From Metapseudomonas boanensis (GTDB lineage: Bacteria > Pseudomonadota > Gammaproteobacteria > Pseudomonadales > Pseudomonadaceae): a stretch of 64,000 bases of DNA. Within the stretch, counting starts at the first letter, position 1. Each line of letters starts with the position of its first letter. Both the position numbers and the translations under genes were made by a program. Below, in pieces: positions 7,671 to 19,171 of the stretch. The notes beneath the pieces were generated by a model. It did not search any database. It saw nothing but the letters and a program-made list of their open reading frames with translations, and was not told the DNA's origin. The stretch covers positions 62,001-126,000 of the forward strand of contig NZ_JAGTIS010000006.1 in assembly GCF_018704125.1 (NCBI RefSeq), in the 5' to 3' direction.

Positions 7671-9146
7671 ATGTTGAAGAAATCGTTACTAGGGCTACTG
7701 GCGGCTCTGGTGTCCCTGGCGCTCGTGCTGTTGGCGAACACCTACCTCAAGGAGTCGAAGCAGATTGAGGTACAGGCAGTGCAGCATACCGAGATAGATG
7801 GCCTGGCAGCCGCTGAACGGCTGGCCGCGGCGGTGCGGCTGCGCACCGTTTCGTACGACGGCAAGCCGAACCTTGCGGCGGCCGAGTTCCTCAAGCTGCA
7901 CAAGCACCTGCAGGACGCGTTTCCGTTGGTGCACCGCACGCTCAAGCGCGAACTGGTGGGAGGCTACAGCCTGCTCTACACCTGGCAGGGGCGCGACCCG
8001 CAGGCCAAGCCGTTCATGCTGATGGCGCACCAGGATGTGGTACCCATCGCCGAAGGCACGGAGAAGAACTGGTCTGTCGATCCCTTCGCGGGCACCATCA
8101 AGGACGGCTATATCTGGGGCCGCGGTTCCTGGGACGACAAGGGCAATCTGCTGTCAATGTTGGAGGCCATAGAAACCCTGCTGGCCCAGGGCTTCCGGCC
8201 GAGGCAAACGATCTACATCGCGGCCGGCCACGACGAAGAAGTCGGCGGCAGTCGCGGCGCAAAAGAGATCGCCGCGCTGTTGGCCGCGCGGTCGGTCCAA
8301 CTGGACTTCGTGATGGACGAGGGCACGCTGATAACCGAGGGCGTGCTCAAGGGCCTCGACAAGCCGGTTGCGCTGATCGGCGTGGCCGAGAAGGGCATCA
8401 TGACGTTGTCGCTGTCCACGCATGACGGGCCCGGCCATGCTTCGATGCCTCCGCGCGAGACGGCCATCGGCCTGCTCAGCGCCGCGCTGGCGCGCCTTGA
8501 GCAGAACCCCATGCCGGCTGCGATTGGAGGGGTGGCCGCCGAGATGTTCGACACCCTCGCCCCCGAGATGCGCGGAGTCCAGCGCGTGCTGCTGTCCAAT
8601 CTGTGGTTGTTCGGCCCGCTGGTCAAGCGCGAGCTCGAGAAGACCAAGAGCTCGAATGCCTTCACGCGCACGACGTCGGCGCTGACGGTGATTCACGCGG
8701 GCAACAAGGTGAACGTGGTGCCGGCACACGCCGAGGCGTTCGTGAACGTGCGCATGCTTCCAGGGGACACTCAGGACGAGGTGATCGAGCATACGCATGC
8801 GGTTATCGATAACCCCTCCGTTCAGGTGAGTCGTCAGGGCATGGTCTCTGAAGCCTCGCCGATCTCGGGTACGCAGTCGGATTCTTATCACCTGATCAAC
8901 TCCACCATCCGCGAGGTCTTTCCGGGCACCATCGTTGCGCCAGGCCTGATGGTGGCGGCCACCGACTCGCGCCACATGCTGCCAATCGCCGACCACATCT
9001 ACCGCTTCTCACCGGTGCGTGCCACCGAGAGCGACCTGTCGCGTTTTCACGGCACCAACGAGCGCATCTCGATCGAAAATTACACCGAGATGATCGCCTT
9101 CTATCACCGCCTGATCACCTCGGCCTCGCAACGGGCTACCCAATGA
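7671..9146 (+). CDS. M20-family metallopeptidase (Gly-X carboxypeptidase type), membrane-anchored
   Basis: This 491-residue protein starts with one hydrophobic segment (about residues 3-22), likely an uncleaved anchor or signal. The dinuclear-zinc motifs of the M20 family are present in order: MAHQDVVP (His ligand), GRGSWDDKG (bridging Asp), GHDEEVGG (catalytic and ligand Glu), FVMDEG, and a late FHGTNERI His. Length and motif spacing fit the carboxypeptidase S/PM20D1 group. ATG 7671 has a strong GGAGGAG site; in-frame codons further upstream do not. The broken alpha/beta hydrolase follows directly. Confidence 0.85.
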   Translation: MLKKSLLGLLAALVSLALVLLANTYLKESKQIEVQAVQHTEIDGLAAAERLAAAVRLRTVSYDGKPNLAAAEFLKLHKHLQDAFPLVHRTLKRELVGGYSLLYTWQGRDPQAKPFMLMAHQDVVPIAEGTEKNWSVDPFAGTIKDGYIWGRGSWDDKGNLLSMLEAIETLLAQGFRPRQTIYIAAGHDEEVGGSRGAKEIAALLAARSVQLDFVMDEGTLITEGVLKGLDKPVALIGVAEKGIMTLSLSTHDGPGHASMPPRETAIGLLSAALARLEQNPMPAAIGGVAAEMFDTLAPEMRGVQRVLLSNLWLFGPLVKRELEKTKSSNAFTRTTSALTVIHAGNKVNVVPAHAEAFVNVRMLPGDTQDEVIEHTHAVIDNPSVQVSRQGMVSEASPISGTQSDSYHLINSTIREVFPGTIVAPGLMVAATDSRHMLPIADHIYRFSPVRATESDLSRFHGTNERISIENYTEMIAFYHRLITSASQRATQ

Positions 9147-9188
9147 ATGCTGAGTTGCAGGTGAAATCCCATTTTCAAGCTTAAACGC

Positions 9189-9777
9189 GTGGTCCCCCTT
9201 GCCGCCGCGGTGCTGACCAGCGCCGTGGCAGCTTTTTACCGGGCTCCGGCGTTGTGGAAACTGCCTCTGGTGGAACTGAATCGCAAGGTCGCCGGGCCCT
9301 CGGAACGAACGGTGAGTGTGGGTACGCATGAGGTGCGCTATCTGGAGGGTGGCCAGGGCGAGGTGGTGGTCTTGCTGCACGGCATCTTCGGCGAGAAGGA
9401 TCACTGGGTCGACTACGATCGGCAACTCACCCATCGTTACCGCGTCATCGTTCCGGATCTTCCCGGATTCGGCGGCAGCAGCCGCTTGACCGGCGAGTCG
9501 TACGGCTATGCCGCGCAGATGCAACGGCTCGTGATGTTGCTCGTGCGCCTGGGCCTCAAGCGTGTCCATATCGCCGGCAGCTCGATGGGGGGCACCTTGG
9601 CCGCGCTGCTCGCGATGCGCGAACCGCGACGTGTGGCCAGCGTTGCATTCATCGACGCGCCGCATGGCATCCGCACGCCCCGGCGCAGCCAGATGGGCTC
9701 GGCGATCGAAGCCGGTGAGAGCCCTTCCCACGGGGGGGAAGGCAGACCGTTTTGACGCGGCTAGCGCCGTGGACTAA
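9189..9777 (+). pseudogene. Alpha/beta hydrolase, frameshifted and C-terminally truncated
   Basis: The first 185 residues read as a normal alpha/beta hydrolase: a hydrophobic N-terminus, oxyanion loop LLHGIFG, DLPGFGGSS and nucleophile elbow GSSMGG. After IEAGESP the frame shifts at a run of seven G (about 9731-9737). The neighbouring frame continues briefly with ADRFDA, as expected for the cap region, and then stops. The Asp and His of the triad are missing. The codon order also suggests the original start lay upstream, where an ATT at 9171 stands in place of ATG. Probably inactive. Confidence 0.65.
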
Positions 9778-9816
9778 CGTGCTGGCTGAATCTCTAACTA
9801 AACCTCTATTCCTGCC

Positions 9817-10746
9817 ATGTCGCACCGCGTTGCAATGCTCGTGTTTCCGGACTTCCAGCTACTCGATGCTGCCGGGCCGATCGCGGCCTTCGAGGCGGCG
9901 GGGGGCTACGCCATCCAGGTGGTCGCCCTCGAACCTGGTCTGGTGCACAGTTCGTCGCGCGTGGCCTGGCAGGCCGAGCAGCTGCCACGGCTGTCCGACA
10001 TCGACACCTTGCTGGTATCAGGCGGTGATGGTGTCGACCAGGCAATGAACGACGGGCGCCTGCTGGATTTCGTGCGCTGCGCGGTGGCTCGGCAGGTGCG
10101 CGTTGCCAGCGTGTGCTCGGGCAGCCTGCTGCTCGCCGCGGCAGGTGTACTCGATGGTCGCAGTGCGACTACGCACTGGTCGCGCACCGGGCAGTTCGAG
10201 CGCCAGTTCCCAAATGTGCACCTCGACGCCGACCGCATCTTCGTCAAGGAGGAGTCCGTGTGGACCAGTGCCGGTATCAGCGCCGGCATCGACCTCGCGA
10301 TAGCAATGATTGCCGAGGACCATGGCCACGAGCTCGCTCGCAGCGTCGCGCAGGAATTGGTCGTCTACTACCGTCGGCCAGGCGGGCAGTCGCAGTTCTC
10401 CGCGCTGCTCACGATGCAGGGATCGCACGACCGCTTCAACGTGCTGCTCGACTATGTACGCTGCCACCTCACACAGCGTCATGGCGTCGAAGACCTCGCG
10501 GCCATAGCCTGCATGAGCCCGCGCCATTTCGCGCGGGAGTTCCGCGCAAAGACAGGTGTCACCCCGGCCAAGGCCGTGGAGCGCCTGCGCGTGGAGGCTG
10601 CTCGTACTGCGCTGGAGAACGGTGCCAACTCGGTACAACGCGTGGCCACCGAATGTGGGTTCGGCGACGTCGAGCGCATGCGGCGCAGCTTCATGCGCTT
10701 GCTGGGGGTGCCCCCGTCATCGCTACGACGCTCGGCCAGCGATTAA
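9817..10746 (+). CDS. GlxA-family AraC-type transcriptional regulator
   Basis: This 309-residue protein has two parts. Residues 1-190 form a DJ-1/PfpI-like sensor domain (VAMLVFPDFQLLDAAGP, elbow VASVCSGSLLL, then SAGISAGIDLA). Residues 215-305 form an AraC-type double helix-turn-helix (MSPRHFAREFRAKTGVTPAK, then VATECGFGDVERMRRSF). It follows the broken hydrolase and may control the inhA-peptidase group, whose enzyme shares the same PfpI fold. No operator is evident. Confidence 0.88.
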   Translation: MSHRVAMLVFPDFQLLDAAGPIAAFEAAGGYAIQVVALEPGLVHSSSRVAWQAEQLPRLSDIDTLLVSGGDGVDQAMNDGRLLDFVRCAVARQVRVASVCSGSLLLAAAGVLDGRSATTHWSRTGQFERQFPNVHLDADRIFVKEESVWTSAGISAGIDLAIAMIAEDHGHELARSVAQELVVYYRRPGGQSQFSALLTMQGSHDRFNVLLDYVRCHLTQRHGVEDLAAIACMSPRHFAREFRAKTGVTPAKAVERLRVEAARTALENGANSVQRVATECGFGDVERMRRSFMRLLGVPPSSLRRSASD

Positions 10747-10828
10747 CCTTCAGTCGTGACAAGCCGGGTTTGACCCCAAGGAGGCATCGGCAACACGTGA
10801 GCAGGAGCAAATTGCGGCGATAAAGAGC

Positions 10829-12307
10829 CTATGAAACTTCCGAATGGGTGCTTTCCGTCCGTCTGCCTTGTAGCGTGCTCGTCAGGGCTGCGAGCAGGGT
10901 TAAAACAGCTCCGACACCAAGACCGATCTGAGGCGCAGAGTCGGTTGGGAACAGGTTAAAGAGCAGCGTCATGATTATTGCACCAGCGGTTTGTCCAAGT
11001 AGTCGAGCGGTGCCCTGCATGCCTCCGGCAGCGCCACTTCGCTTTATCGGTGCCGATAGGAACATCTTGCGATTGTTGGCGATATTAAACAGGCCGAAAC
11101 CGAGACCACACAGCATGGTGAATGGTACGAGCAGAAAGGGGATGCCCTTGAGCGGCCACAGTGAAGCGGCCCCTAGCCCGACCGCAAGACATAAGCCGCC
11201 TGCGGAGCAAAGCCAGGCTGTCGACCATCGGTCTGCAAGGCGGCCAGCGAGCGGAGCGACAATTGCAACGGTCAATGGCCAAGGAATCATATAGAGGCCG
11301 GCCATTAGAGGCTCTTGCCCAAGGCCGTTCTGCAGGTAAAAAGGTAGCGCCACCATGCCTGCGGTCTGTCCTGCAAAGCAACAAGTCGAGGCGATCACTG
11401 AAACGCAGAATGAATTGGATCTGAGCAAGTCAAGCGGGATCAGTGGTGCTTCCTTTGGCATTTCCCGCCTCACCAGCAGCATCAGTTGAATGGCTGATAT
11501 GGCGAGCAGCGCGCCAGCCAGAAGGGGCCTGTCTGCCAAGAGCCCGGCAGCAATGACCAACGACGCAAAGGCTCCGGCATTCAACACGACGCTCAACAGA
11601 TCTGTTCGGCGAGCAGTGCCCTCGACGTCAGCTAGCGCACTGGTAGACAGAAGCACCAACACCCCTAAGGGGAGGTGGGCAGCGAAGAGCCAAGGCCAGC
11701 TTGTCATTGAGAGTATCGCCGCGCCGATTGCCGGGCCGGCAGCTGATGACAGACCAACAGCAAGGGCATTCCAGCCGATAGCGGCCCCTAGCTGCCGATG
11801 CGGTACCTCGAGACGAAGCAGCGCAATCCCGAGTGCCATGACGGCCGCTCCCCCAAGCCCCTGCAGGAAACGGGCAGCGATAAGCCAAGACAGGGACGGC
11901 GCTAATGCGCAAAACAAGGTGGCGCCTGTAAACAGCGCAACTCCCCACCTGAATACCCGTCGATAACCAAGACTTTCCCCGAGCGCCGCACAAGGCAGCA
12001 AAGCCATCAGGAGGGCTGCCTGGTAAGCCGTGACGATCCAGATGGACATGGCAGGCGTCACTTGCAGCGATTCGGCGATCGTTGGTAGGGCGACGTTTGC
12101 TACCGCCGTGTTCAGCACCACTAGCACCATGGCAGCCAGCACGGAGCCGATAGCAATCGCATGCCTTGGCTCAGGCAGACCTGACAGCGCGTCAGCGGCA
12201 TGCCCTGAAGGGCGTCGGACAGGCGATATCGATTCACACTTTTCGCCAGGGCGAATGGGCTCCGCAGGCAACCGGAGCTCCATGGTTTTAGCCAGGCGGG
12301 GGCTCAC
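10829..12307 (-). CDS. MFS drug-exporter-type transporter (DHA2/EmrB-like)
   Basis: This 492-residue protein has a hydrophilic N-terminus of about 45 residues followed by 12-14 hydrophobic helices. Family signs are VLNTAVANVALPTI in the first helix, WIVTAYQAALLM, GYRRVFRWG between helices 2 and 3, and RFLQGLGGAAVMALG. This is the pattern of proton-coupled multidrug exporters. The GTG start at 12307 overlaps the upstream cupin-like gene by 4 bp, so the two are translationally coupled. The divergent LysR gene at 12991 probably controls both. Confidence 0.85.
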   Translation of the reverse strand: MSPRLAKTMELRLPAEPIRPGEKCESISPVRRPSGHAADALSGLPEPRHAIAIGSVLAAMVLVVLNTAVANVALPTIAESLQVTPAMSIWIVTAYQAALLMALLPCAALGESLGYRRVFRWGVALFTGATLFCALAPSLSWLIAARFLQGLGGAAVMALGIALLRLEVPHRQLGAAIGWNALAVGLSSAAGPAIGAAILSMTSWPWLFAAHLPLGVLVLLSTSALADVEGTARRTDLLSVVLNAGAFASLVIAAGLLADRPLLAGALLAISAIQLMLLVRREMPKEAPLIPLDLLRSNSFCVSVIASTCCFAGQTAGMVALPFYLQNGLGQEPLMAGLYMIPWPLTVAIVAPLAGRLADRWSTAWLCSAGGLCLAVGLGAASLWPLKGIPFLLVPFTMLCGLGFGLFNIANNRKMFLSAPIKRSGAAGGMQGTARLLGQTAGAIIMTLLFNLFPTDSAPQIGLGVGAVLTLLAALTSTLQGRRTESTHSEVS

Positions 12308-12846
12308 AGCCTCGCCCCTGGGATCCAGGCGCCGTCCTGCTCTACATACCTCGTCAGCCTATGGGCCTCTTTGTCCTCCTTCTTCAGATCCCGATCTGTA
12401 AAGCGGAATAACAGCGCAGGCCCTGAAATACAGCGTGTATCGTGAATGTCTCCGGGCAGGTACACCTGAGTCTGACCGGGGCGGACCAGAGTGGAGCCCC
12501 GCTTCACGAGTTTCACCCTGCCGTCCTGGTCCTCGATTCGGGCATAGGTCCCCATTTCGATCTCACCTTGCTGAACCGCATAGATGACCCATCCCCTGCC
12601 ATGATCATGCGGTGGTCTGTAGAGCCCTTCAGGCTCAGTGTGCGCCAGCAGCACAAATCCATTAGTCGGATCTCTGTACATTTCCTGTTGAGCCAATGCT
12701 TCCAGGTGCAATGCCGCCAGCCACTGCTCCGTGAGCGGAGTCTTCAAGAGTTCATCCAGTTGCTGCTGGCAGCCTGCGACCACTTCAGAGCTTAGAGCTC
12801 CCCAAATTGACCTGACTCCGCCAACAAATTTTTCCAACGAATTCAT
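12304..12846 (-). CDS. Cupin-fold protein, possible metal-dependent dioxygenase-like
   Basis: This 180-residue protein has a small cupin core: PPHDHGRGWVIYAVQQGEIE gives His-x-His and downstream Glu metal ligands, followed by PGDIHDTRCISG with the late His. This is close in style to cysteine/thiol dioxygenase and other small cupins, but the reaction cannot be assigned. I placed the start at ATG 12846 (MNSLEKF); the in-frame extension to 12987 runs through the promoter region. It is co-transcribed with the MFS exporter (4-bp overlap) and divergent from lysR. Confidence 0.65.
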   Translation of the reverse strand: MNSLEKFVGGVRSIWGALSSEVVAGCQQQLDELLKTPLTEQWLAALHLEALAQQEMYRDPTNGFVLLAHTEPEGLYRPPHDHGRGWVIYAVQQGEIEMGTYARIEDQDGRVKLVKRGSTLVRPGQTQVYLPGDIHDTRCISGPALLFRFTDRDLKKEDKEAHRLTRYVEQDGAWIPGARL

Positions 12847-12990
12847 ACGTTCTTTCCCGATCCTGTTCGGTACGGATGTGCCGATGGATCGGACTGTAAG
12901 TAGTGTTTGGATATGGCGGAAGGCGCACCATTTGCACTTTATTGATGCGTTTGACGCTATGTCACCAGCAGGCTGAGCTAACATCAACGC

Positions 12991-13887
12991 ATGCCGACTC
13001 CAGATTTCAATTTGCTCATTACTCTTGATGCAGTGCTCGCTGAGGGGAGTGTTGCTCGTGCAGCCAAACGCTTGCGGCTTAGCCCGTCGGCGATGAGCCG
13101 AGCACTTTCGCGATTGCGAGAGACAACTGGCGATCCACTTTTAGTCAGGGCGGGCAGGGGGCTCGTCCCCACCCCCAGAGCGATGGAGCTCCGTGACCGG
13201 GTCAGTCAACTCGTACGGGATGTGCAGGAGGTTTTGCGTCCCGCAGAAATACTCGACCTCAAACAACTCTCCAGGACGTTCACGCTAAGGACCAGCGAAG
13301 GCTTTGCAGAGTGCTTTGGGCCGGAGCTTATCGCGCGCATCGGGGAAGAGGCCCCTGGAGTGCGGCTGTGCTTTTTGCAGAAACCAGACAAAGACAGCAA
13401 GCCACTTCGCGATGGAGTTGTTGATCTGGAAACCGGTGTTGTAGAGCTGTCGACCGCTCCAGAGCTGCGGGGACAAGCGTTGTTCCGAGACAATTACATT
13501 GGCGTTGTGCGATCCGGGCATCCACTGAGCCGAGGGAAGATCACACCGGCGAAGTATGCTGCAGGCAAGCATATCTTCGTGTCGCGAGAGGGGGGCGACA
13601 AAGGTCCTATTGATGACGCGTTGCTGCCACTTGGATTGGAGCGAAAGATTGTCACGATCGTTGGCGGCTTTTCGACCGCTCTGGGTTTGGCTCGTGGATC
13701 CGACCTGATCGCCAGCGTTCCCGAACGCCATACTGCGAATTTGCGCCAGGGGATGTACAGCTTTCCGCTTCCAGTCCGTACTCCGGAGTTCACCGTTTCA
13801 TTGCTTTGGCATCCGCGATTCAGTGCTGACCCAGCTCATCGATGGCTTCGAAACCTGGTTCTGGAAATTTGCGCAAGGAGTCATTGA
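12991..13887 (+). CDS. LysR-family transcriptional regulator (NodD/NahR-like group)
   Basis: This 298-residue protein begins MPTPDFNLLITLDAVLAEGS, the pattern of the NodD/NahR branch. The helix-turn-helix is SVARAAKRLRLSPSAMSRAL, and the ligand domain ends in LLWHPRFSADPAHRWLR, also typical of that branch. It is divergent from the cupin-MFS pair with about 144 bp between start codons, so it likely governs that efflux or detoxification unit. The inducer is unknown. Confidence 0.87.
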   Translation: MPTPDFNLLITLDAVLAEGSVARAAKRLRLSPSAMSRALSRLRETTGDPLLVRAGRGLVPTPRAMELRDRVSQLVRDVQEVLRPAEILDLKQLSRTFTLRTSEGFAECFGPELIARIGEEAPGVRLCFLQKPDKDSKPLRDGVVDLETGVVELSTAPELRGQALFRDNYIGVVRSGHPLSRGKITPAKYAAGKHIFVSREGGDKGPIDDALLPLGLERKIVTIVGGFSTALGLARGSDLIASVPERHTANLRQGMYSFPLPVRTPEFTVSLLWHPRFSADPAHRWLRNLVLEICARSH

Positions 13888-13913
13888 AGGAGCTTGGTGG
13901 CTGCTCCTGGCCC

Positions 13914-14523
13914 ATGAAGCGTTTTATCCAGGGAGAGCGTCAAGGCCAAAGCACGCTGCTTCCCGAGAGCCTGGTTGACTACGCAGCGGACACCAACCCG
14001 GTGCGGGTGGTCGATGTGTTCGTCGACGAACTCGACCTCGGCACGGTGGGTTTCGACGGTGTCGTCCCGGCGCAAACTGGCAGACCGGCCGACCACTCTG
14101 CCGACTTCCTGAAGATCTACATCTACGACTGTCTCCACCGCATCCAGTCCAGCCGCCGTCTTGAGCGAGAGGCCCAGCGCAAGGTCGAATTGATGTGGCT
14201 GACCGGACGTCGGATACCGGACTTCAAGACCATCGCCAATTTCCGCAAGGATAACGGCGAGGCAATCCGCGGCGTCTGTCGGCAGTTCGTAGGGCTGTGC
14301 CGGCAGCTGGCCTGTTCGCGGAAGCGCTTGTGGCCATCGATGGCAGCAAGTTCAAGGTGGTCAACAATCGTGACCGCAACTTCAACAGCGCCAAGCTGCA
14401 AAGGCGAATGGCGGAGATCGAGTCCAGCATCAATGGTTAGCTGACGGCGCTCGATACCGCAGATCGTCAGGAGCCTGCCGTTGCTCAGGTCAAAGCCGAA
14501 CGCCTCCACGACAAGATCGGATC
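13914..14523 (+). pseudogene. IS1182-family transposase remnant
   Basis: It begins MKRFIQGERQGQSTLLPE, then DNPVRVVDVF-like and GFDGVVPA segments, and RRLEREAQRKVELMWLTGR. These are hallmarks of IS1182-type transposases in Pseudomonas. Near 14310 a frameshift moves the reading to VAIDGSKF and NNRDRNF, a TAG interrupts after SING at about 14439, and homology ends near 14523. The C-terminal half with the remaining catalytic residues is gone. It sits directly against lysR and upstream of katG. Confidence 0.75.
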
Positions 14524-14745
14524 ACGGCAAGCGCTCTACGGGAGTTGCCCATAAAGCCGTCGACAACCTGTCCATCACGCTCAATGGCGTTATCCAGAAT
14601 CCACGCGTGCAGGATTTCTTCCGAACGGCGACGCTCTGCTCATCGGACTCGGATTCCCTGACTACTATGAATCCCATTGCCGAAACTTATTGGATAGGTC
14701 CGTGCCCGACAGCCCAGTCTGTATCGAGCGGTTGGATGAAGATAA

Positions 14746-16956
<2,211 letters not shown>

Positions 16957-16990
16957 TCTCTGAGGCTAGACACAAAGGTTTATGCCTCTA

Positions 16991-17032
16991 AGCCGTGACC
17001 TGGTTTGGGATGACCCGAACCAGGCCACGGCT
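16991..17032 (+). terminator. Long hairpin after katG
   Basis: A 19-bp stem with one A-C mismatch and one G-T wobble closes on an ATGA loop: AGCCGTG-A-CCTGGTTTGGG pairs with CCCGAACCAGG-C-CACGGCT. It begins 34 bp after the katG stop and lacks a T-run. It may be a terminator or a 3'-end stabiliser. The rest up to 17280 shows no gene. Confidence 0.5.
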
Positions 17033-17280
17033 GCATGTGTTTCGCTGCAGTCCTTTCATACCACCTATCCCACGCCCATTACCCCGAGTGAACTCCCGCA
17101 GGTGGCCTGGTGTCTGTCTCCTGTCGGCTCATCAGGGGGGTGTATGGCCGTTTGCAACTTGGACGGCTGCGCTGTGCCCCCTTCACTCCGATCGCATTCC
17201 GGTCTGCAACAAATTGCCTGGCCGGCTTTTATCGCGCCCGTTTGCAGGGTTTCGCTCTAACGTCATGTGAAGATTGCCCA

Positions 17281-17949
17281 ATGTCCCTATCCCGTCATTT
17301 CACCGCCTGTGTTTTCCCGCTTCAGACCCTCGCCCTCGGCGCCTGCCTGCTAGGGGGCCTGCTGGCGACCGGTGCCCCGGCGCAGGCCGAGGACACCGCC
17401 GGCAATGCGCGCTGGGTGAGCGATAGTCTGAACACCTATGTGCGCAGCGGTCCCACCGACGGCTACCGCATCGTCGGTACGCTCACCTCCGGGCAGAAGG
17501 TCGAGCTGTTGGGCACCCAGGGGGATTACAGTCAGGTGCGTGGCGAGAACGGCAACACCGTATGGATTCCCAGCCGCGATCTGCAGGAGATGCCCGGCCA
17601 GGCCGAGCGCCTGCCGCAGTTGGAACAGAAGGTCGCCGAGCTCAGTGCCGAGCTGGAAGGCATCAACGACACCTGGAAGACTCGCGTGCAGGGCATGCAG
17701 GAGACGCTGGATTCGCGCAAGGTGCTGATTGACGAGTTGCAGGCGGCGCGCACGACGCTGGACAGTAAGCTGAGCGAGGCCCGCTCCGAGGTGCGCGAGT
17801 TGGAGGCGCAGTTGGGCGAGGAGAATCAGCACGTGCTGATGCGCTACATGCTCTACGGCGGCGGCATCGCCGGTGCCGGGCTGTTCGCCGGGCTGCTCCT
17901 GCCGACTCTGCTGCGGGTGCGGCGCAAGCGTAATGACCAGTGGATCTGA
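17281..17949 (+). CDS. SH3-domain protein with C-terminal membrane anchor (TIGR04211/YgiM type)
   Basis: This 222-residue protein has an export signal in residues 1-36 (ending APAQA). A bacterial SH3 domain spans about 42-100 (WVSDSLNTYVRSGPTDGYRIVG). A long coiled coil rich in Glu, Leu and Gln covers 105-185, and a single membrane helix at about 190-212 is followed by a basic tail. Members of this family are envelope proteins thought to bind cell-wall or stress-related partners. A hairpin followed by TTTT at 18090-18112 may end the transcript. Confidence 0.85.
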   Translation: MSLSRHFTACVFPLQTLALGACLLGGLLATGAPAQAEDTAGNARWVSDSLNTYVRSGPTDGYRIVGTLTSGQKVELLGTQGDYSQVRGENGNTVWIPSRDLQEMPGQAERLPQLEQKVAELSAELEGINDTWKTRVQGMQETLDSRKVLIDELQAARTTLDSKLSEARSEVRELEAQLGEENQHVLMRYMLYGGGIAGAGLFAGLLLPTLLRVRRKRNDQWI

Positions 17950-18089
17950 TGATCCTGGAATTCCTTTTCACCCTGATGGCGCAACGCCGATCGAGGGGAC
18001 CGGGGCAGGCAGTGTGGTACCCCAAAGCCAAGCCAACCTGCTCGCTGATGCCTGCTCAAAAACTGACGCAAGTCAACGCCAGGCCAGAT

Positions 18090-18112
18090 CCCAGATAAGG
18101 CGTCTGGGTTTT
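18090..18112 (+). terminator. Probable intrinsic terminator after SH3-domain gene
   Basis: CCCAGA-TAAGGCG-TCTGGG is a perfect 6-bp stem followed directly by TTTT. It lies about 140 bp after the SH3 gene and 160 bp before the dioxygenase gene. No gene lies between 17950 and 18271. Confidence 0.45.
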
Positions 18113-18271
18113 GTCATGAAATGAAAATGTGCTGTCGCCAAATGAGAGGTCGACAGCCCCACCCGTCCATAGATTCCTCCTCACGGCCTGCGCGGTGAGC
18201 CCCTGTCTGGTGGCTCACCCGGTCGGCGCAATGCCTGGCCGAACAACCTTCGCTCTGAGGAGAACAACAAG

Positions 18272-19120
18272 ATGCGCGTAGAACAACTCACTTGCAGTAT
18301 CGGCGCTGAACTAGTCGGCGTGAACCTCGCCGATGCCGTCCGCGACGACGGCCTGTTCAACGAGATCAAGGGACTGCTGCTGCGGCACAAGGTGCTGTTC
18401 CTGCGCGATCAGGACATTTCCCGTCCGGACCACGTGGCCTTCGCCCGACGCTTCGGCGAGCTGGAGGATCATCCGATGGCGCCGACTCACCCGGAGGCAC
18501 CGGGCCTGGTGCAGATCTACAAGCGCCCCGACCAGCCGATCGACCGTTATGAAAACGCCTGGCACACCGACGGCACCTGGCGCGAGACCCCGGCGATGGG
18601 CTGCGTGCTGCGCTGCGTGGAGTGCCCGCCGGTGGGTGGCGACACCATGTGGGCAAACATGGCGCTGGCCTATGAAAACCTGCCGCAGGCGATCAAGCAG
18701 CGGATCGAAGACCTGCGCGCCAACCACAGCTTCGAGGCGTCCTTCGCCGCCGCTATGCCGCTGGACAAGCGCCAGGCGATGAAGGCCCAGTACCCCGATG
18801 CCGAGCATCCTGTGGTGCGCACGCATCCGGAAACCGGCGAGAAGGTCCTCTTCGTCAACGCCTTCACCACCCACTTCACCAACTACCACACCAAGGAGCG
18901 CGTGCGCTTTGGCCAGGACGCCAACCCCGGCGCCGCTGACCTGCTGCGCTACCTGGTGAGCCAGGCCTTCGTGCCCGAGTACCAGGTTCGTTGGCGCTGG
19001 AAGCCAAACAGCATCGCCATCTGGGACAACCGCAGCACCCAGCACTACGCGGTCATGGATTACCCATCCTGCCATCGCAAGATGGAGCGCGCGGCCATCG
19101 TCGGCGACAAGCCTTTTTAA
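18272..19120 (+). CDS. TauD/TfdA-family alpha-ketoglutarate-dependent dioxygenase
   Basis: This 282-residue protein has the usual length and motifs of the family. The Fe(II) ligands are His and Asp in AWHTDGTW (near residue 92) and the late His in NRSTQHYAV. A distal Arg in CHRKMERAA binds the 2-oxoglutarate carboxylate. Such enzymes hydroxylate small organic acids, sulfonates or betaine-like compounds. It is followed 51 bp later by a beta-keto acid cleavage enzyme, suggesting the hydroxylated product is oxidised and then cleaved. The substrate is unknown. Confidence 0.88.
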   Translation: MRVEQLTCSIGAELVGVNLADAVRDDGLFNEIKGLLLRHKVLFLRDQDISRPDHVAFARRFGELEDHPMAPTHPEAPGLVQIYKRPDQPIDRYENAWHTDGTWRETPAMGCVLRCVECPPVGGDTMWANMALAYENLPQAIKQRIEDLRANHSFEASFAAAMPLDKRQAMKAQYPDAEHPVVRTHPETGEKVLFVNAFTTHFTNYHTKERVRFGQDANPGAADLLRYLVSQAFVPEYQVRWRWKPNSIAIWDNRSTQHYAVMDYPSCHRKMERAAIVGDKPF

Positions 19121-19171
19121 ACGTTCCGAACAGCACAACAAGCACAACACCGCTAATCCGAGGAGCACACC

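Noticed and set aside
12847..12987. 47-codon extension of the cupin-like gene toward lysR
   Set aside because: It would cover the whole divergent promoter region and shows no conserved content; ATG 12846 starts the recognisable protein.
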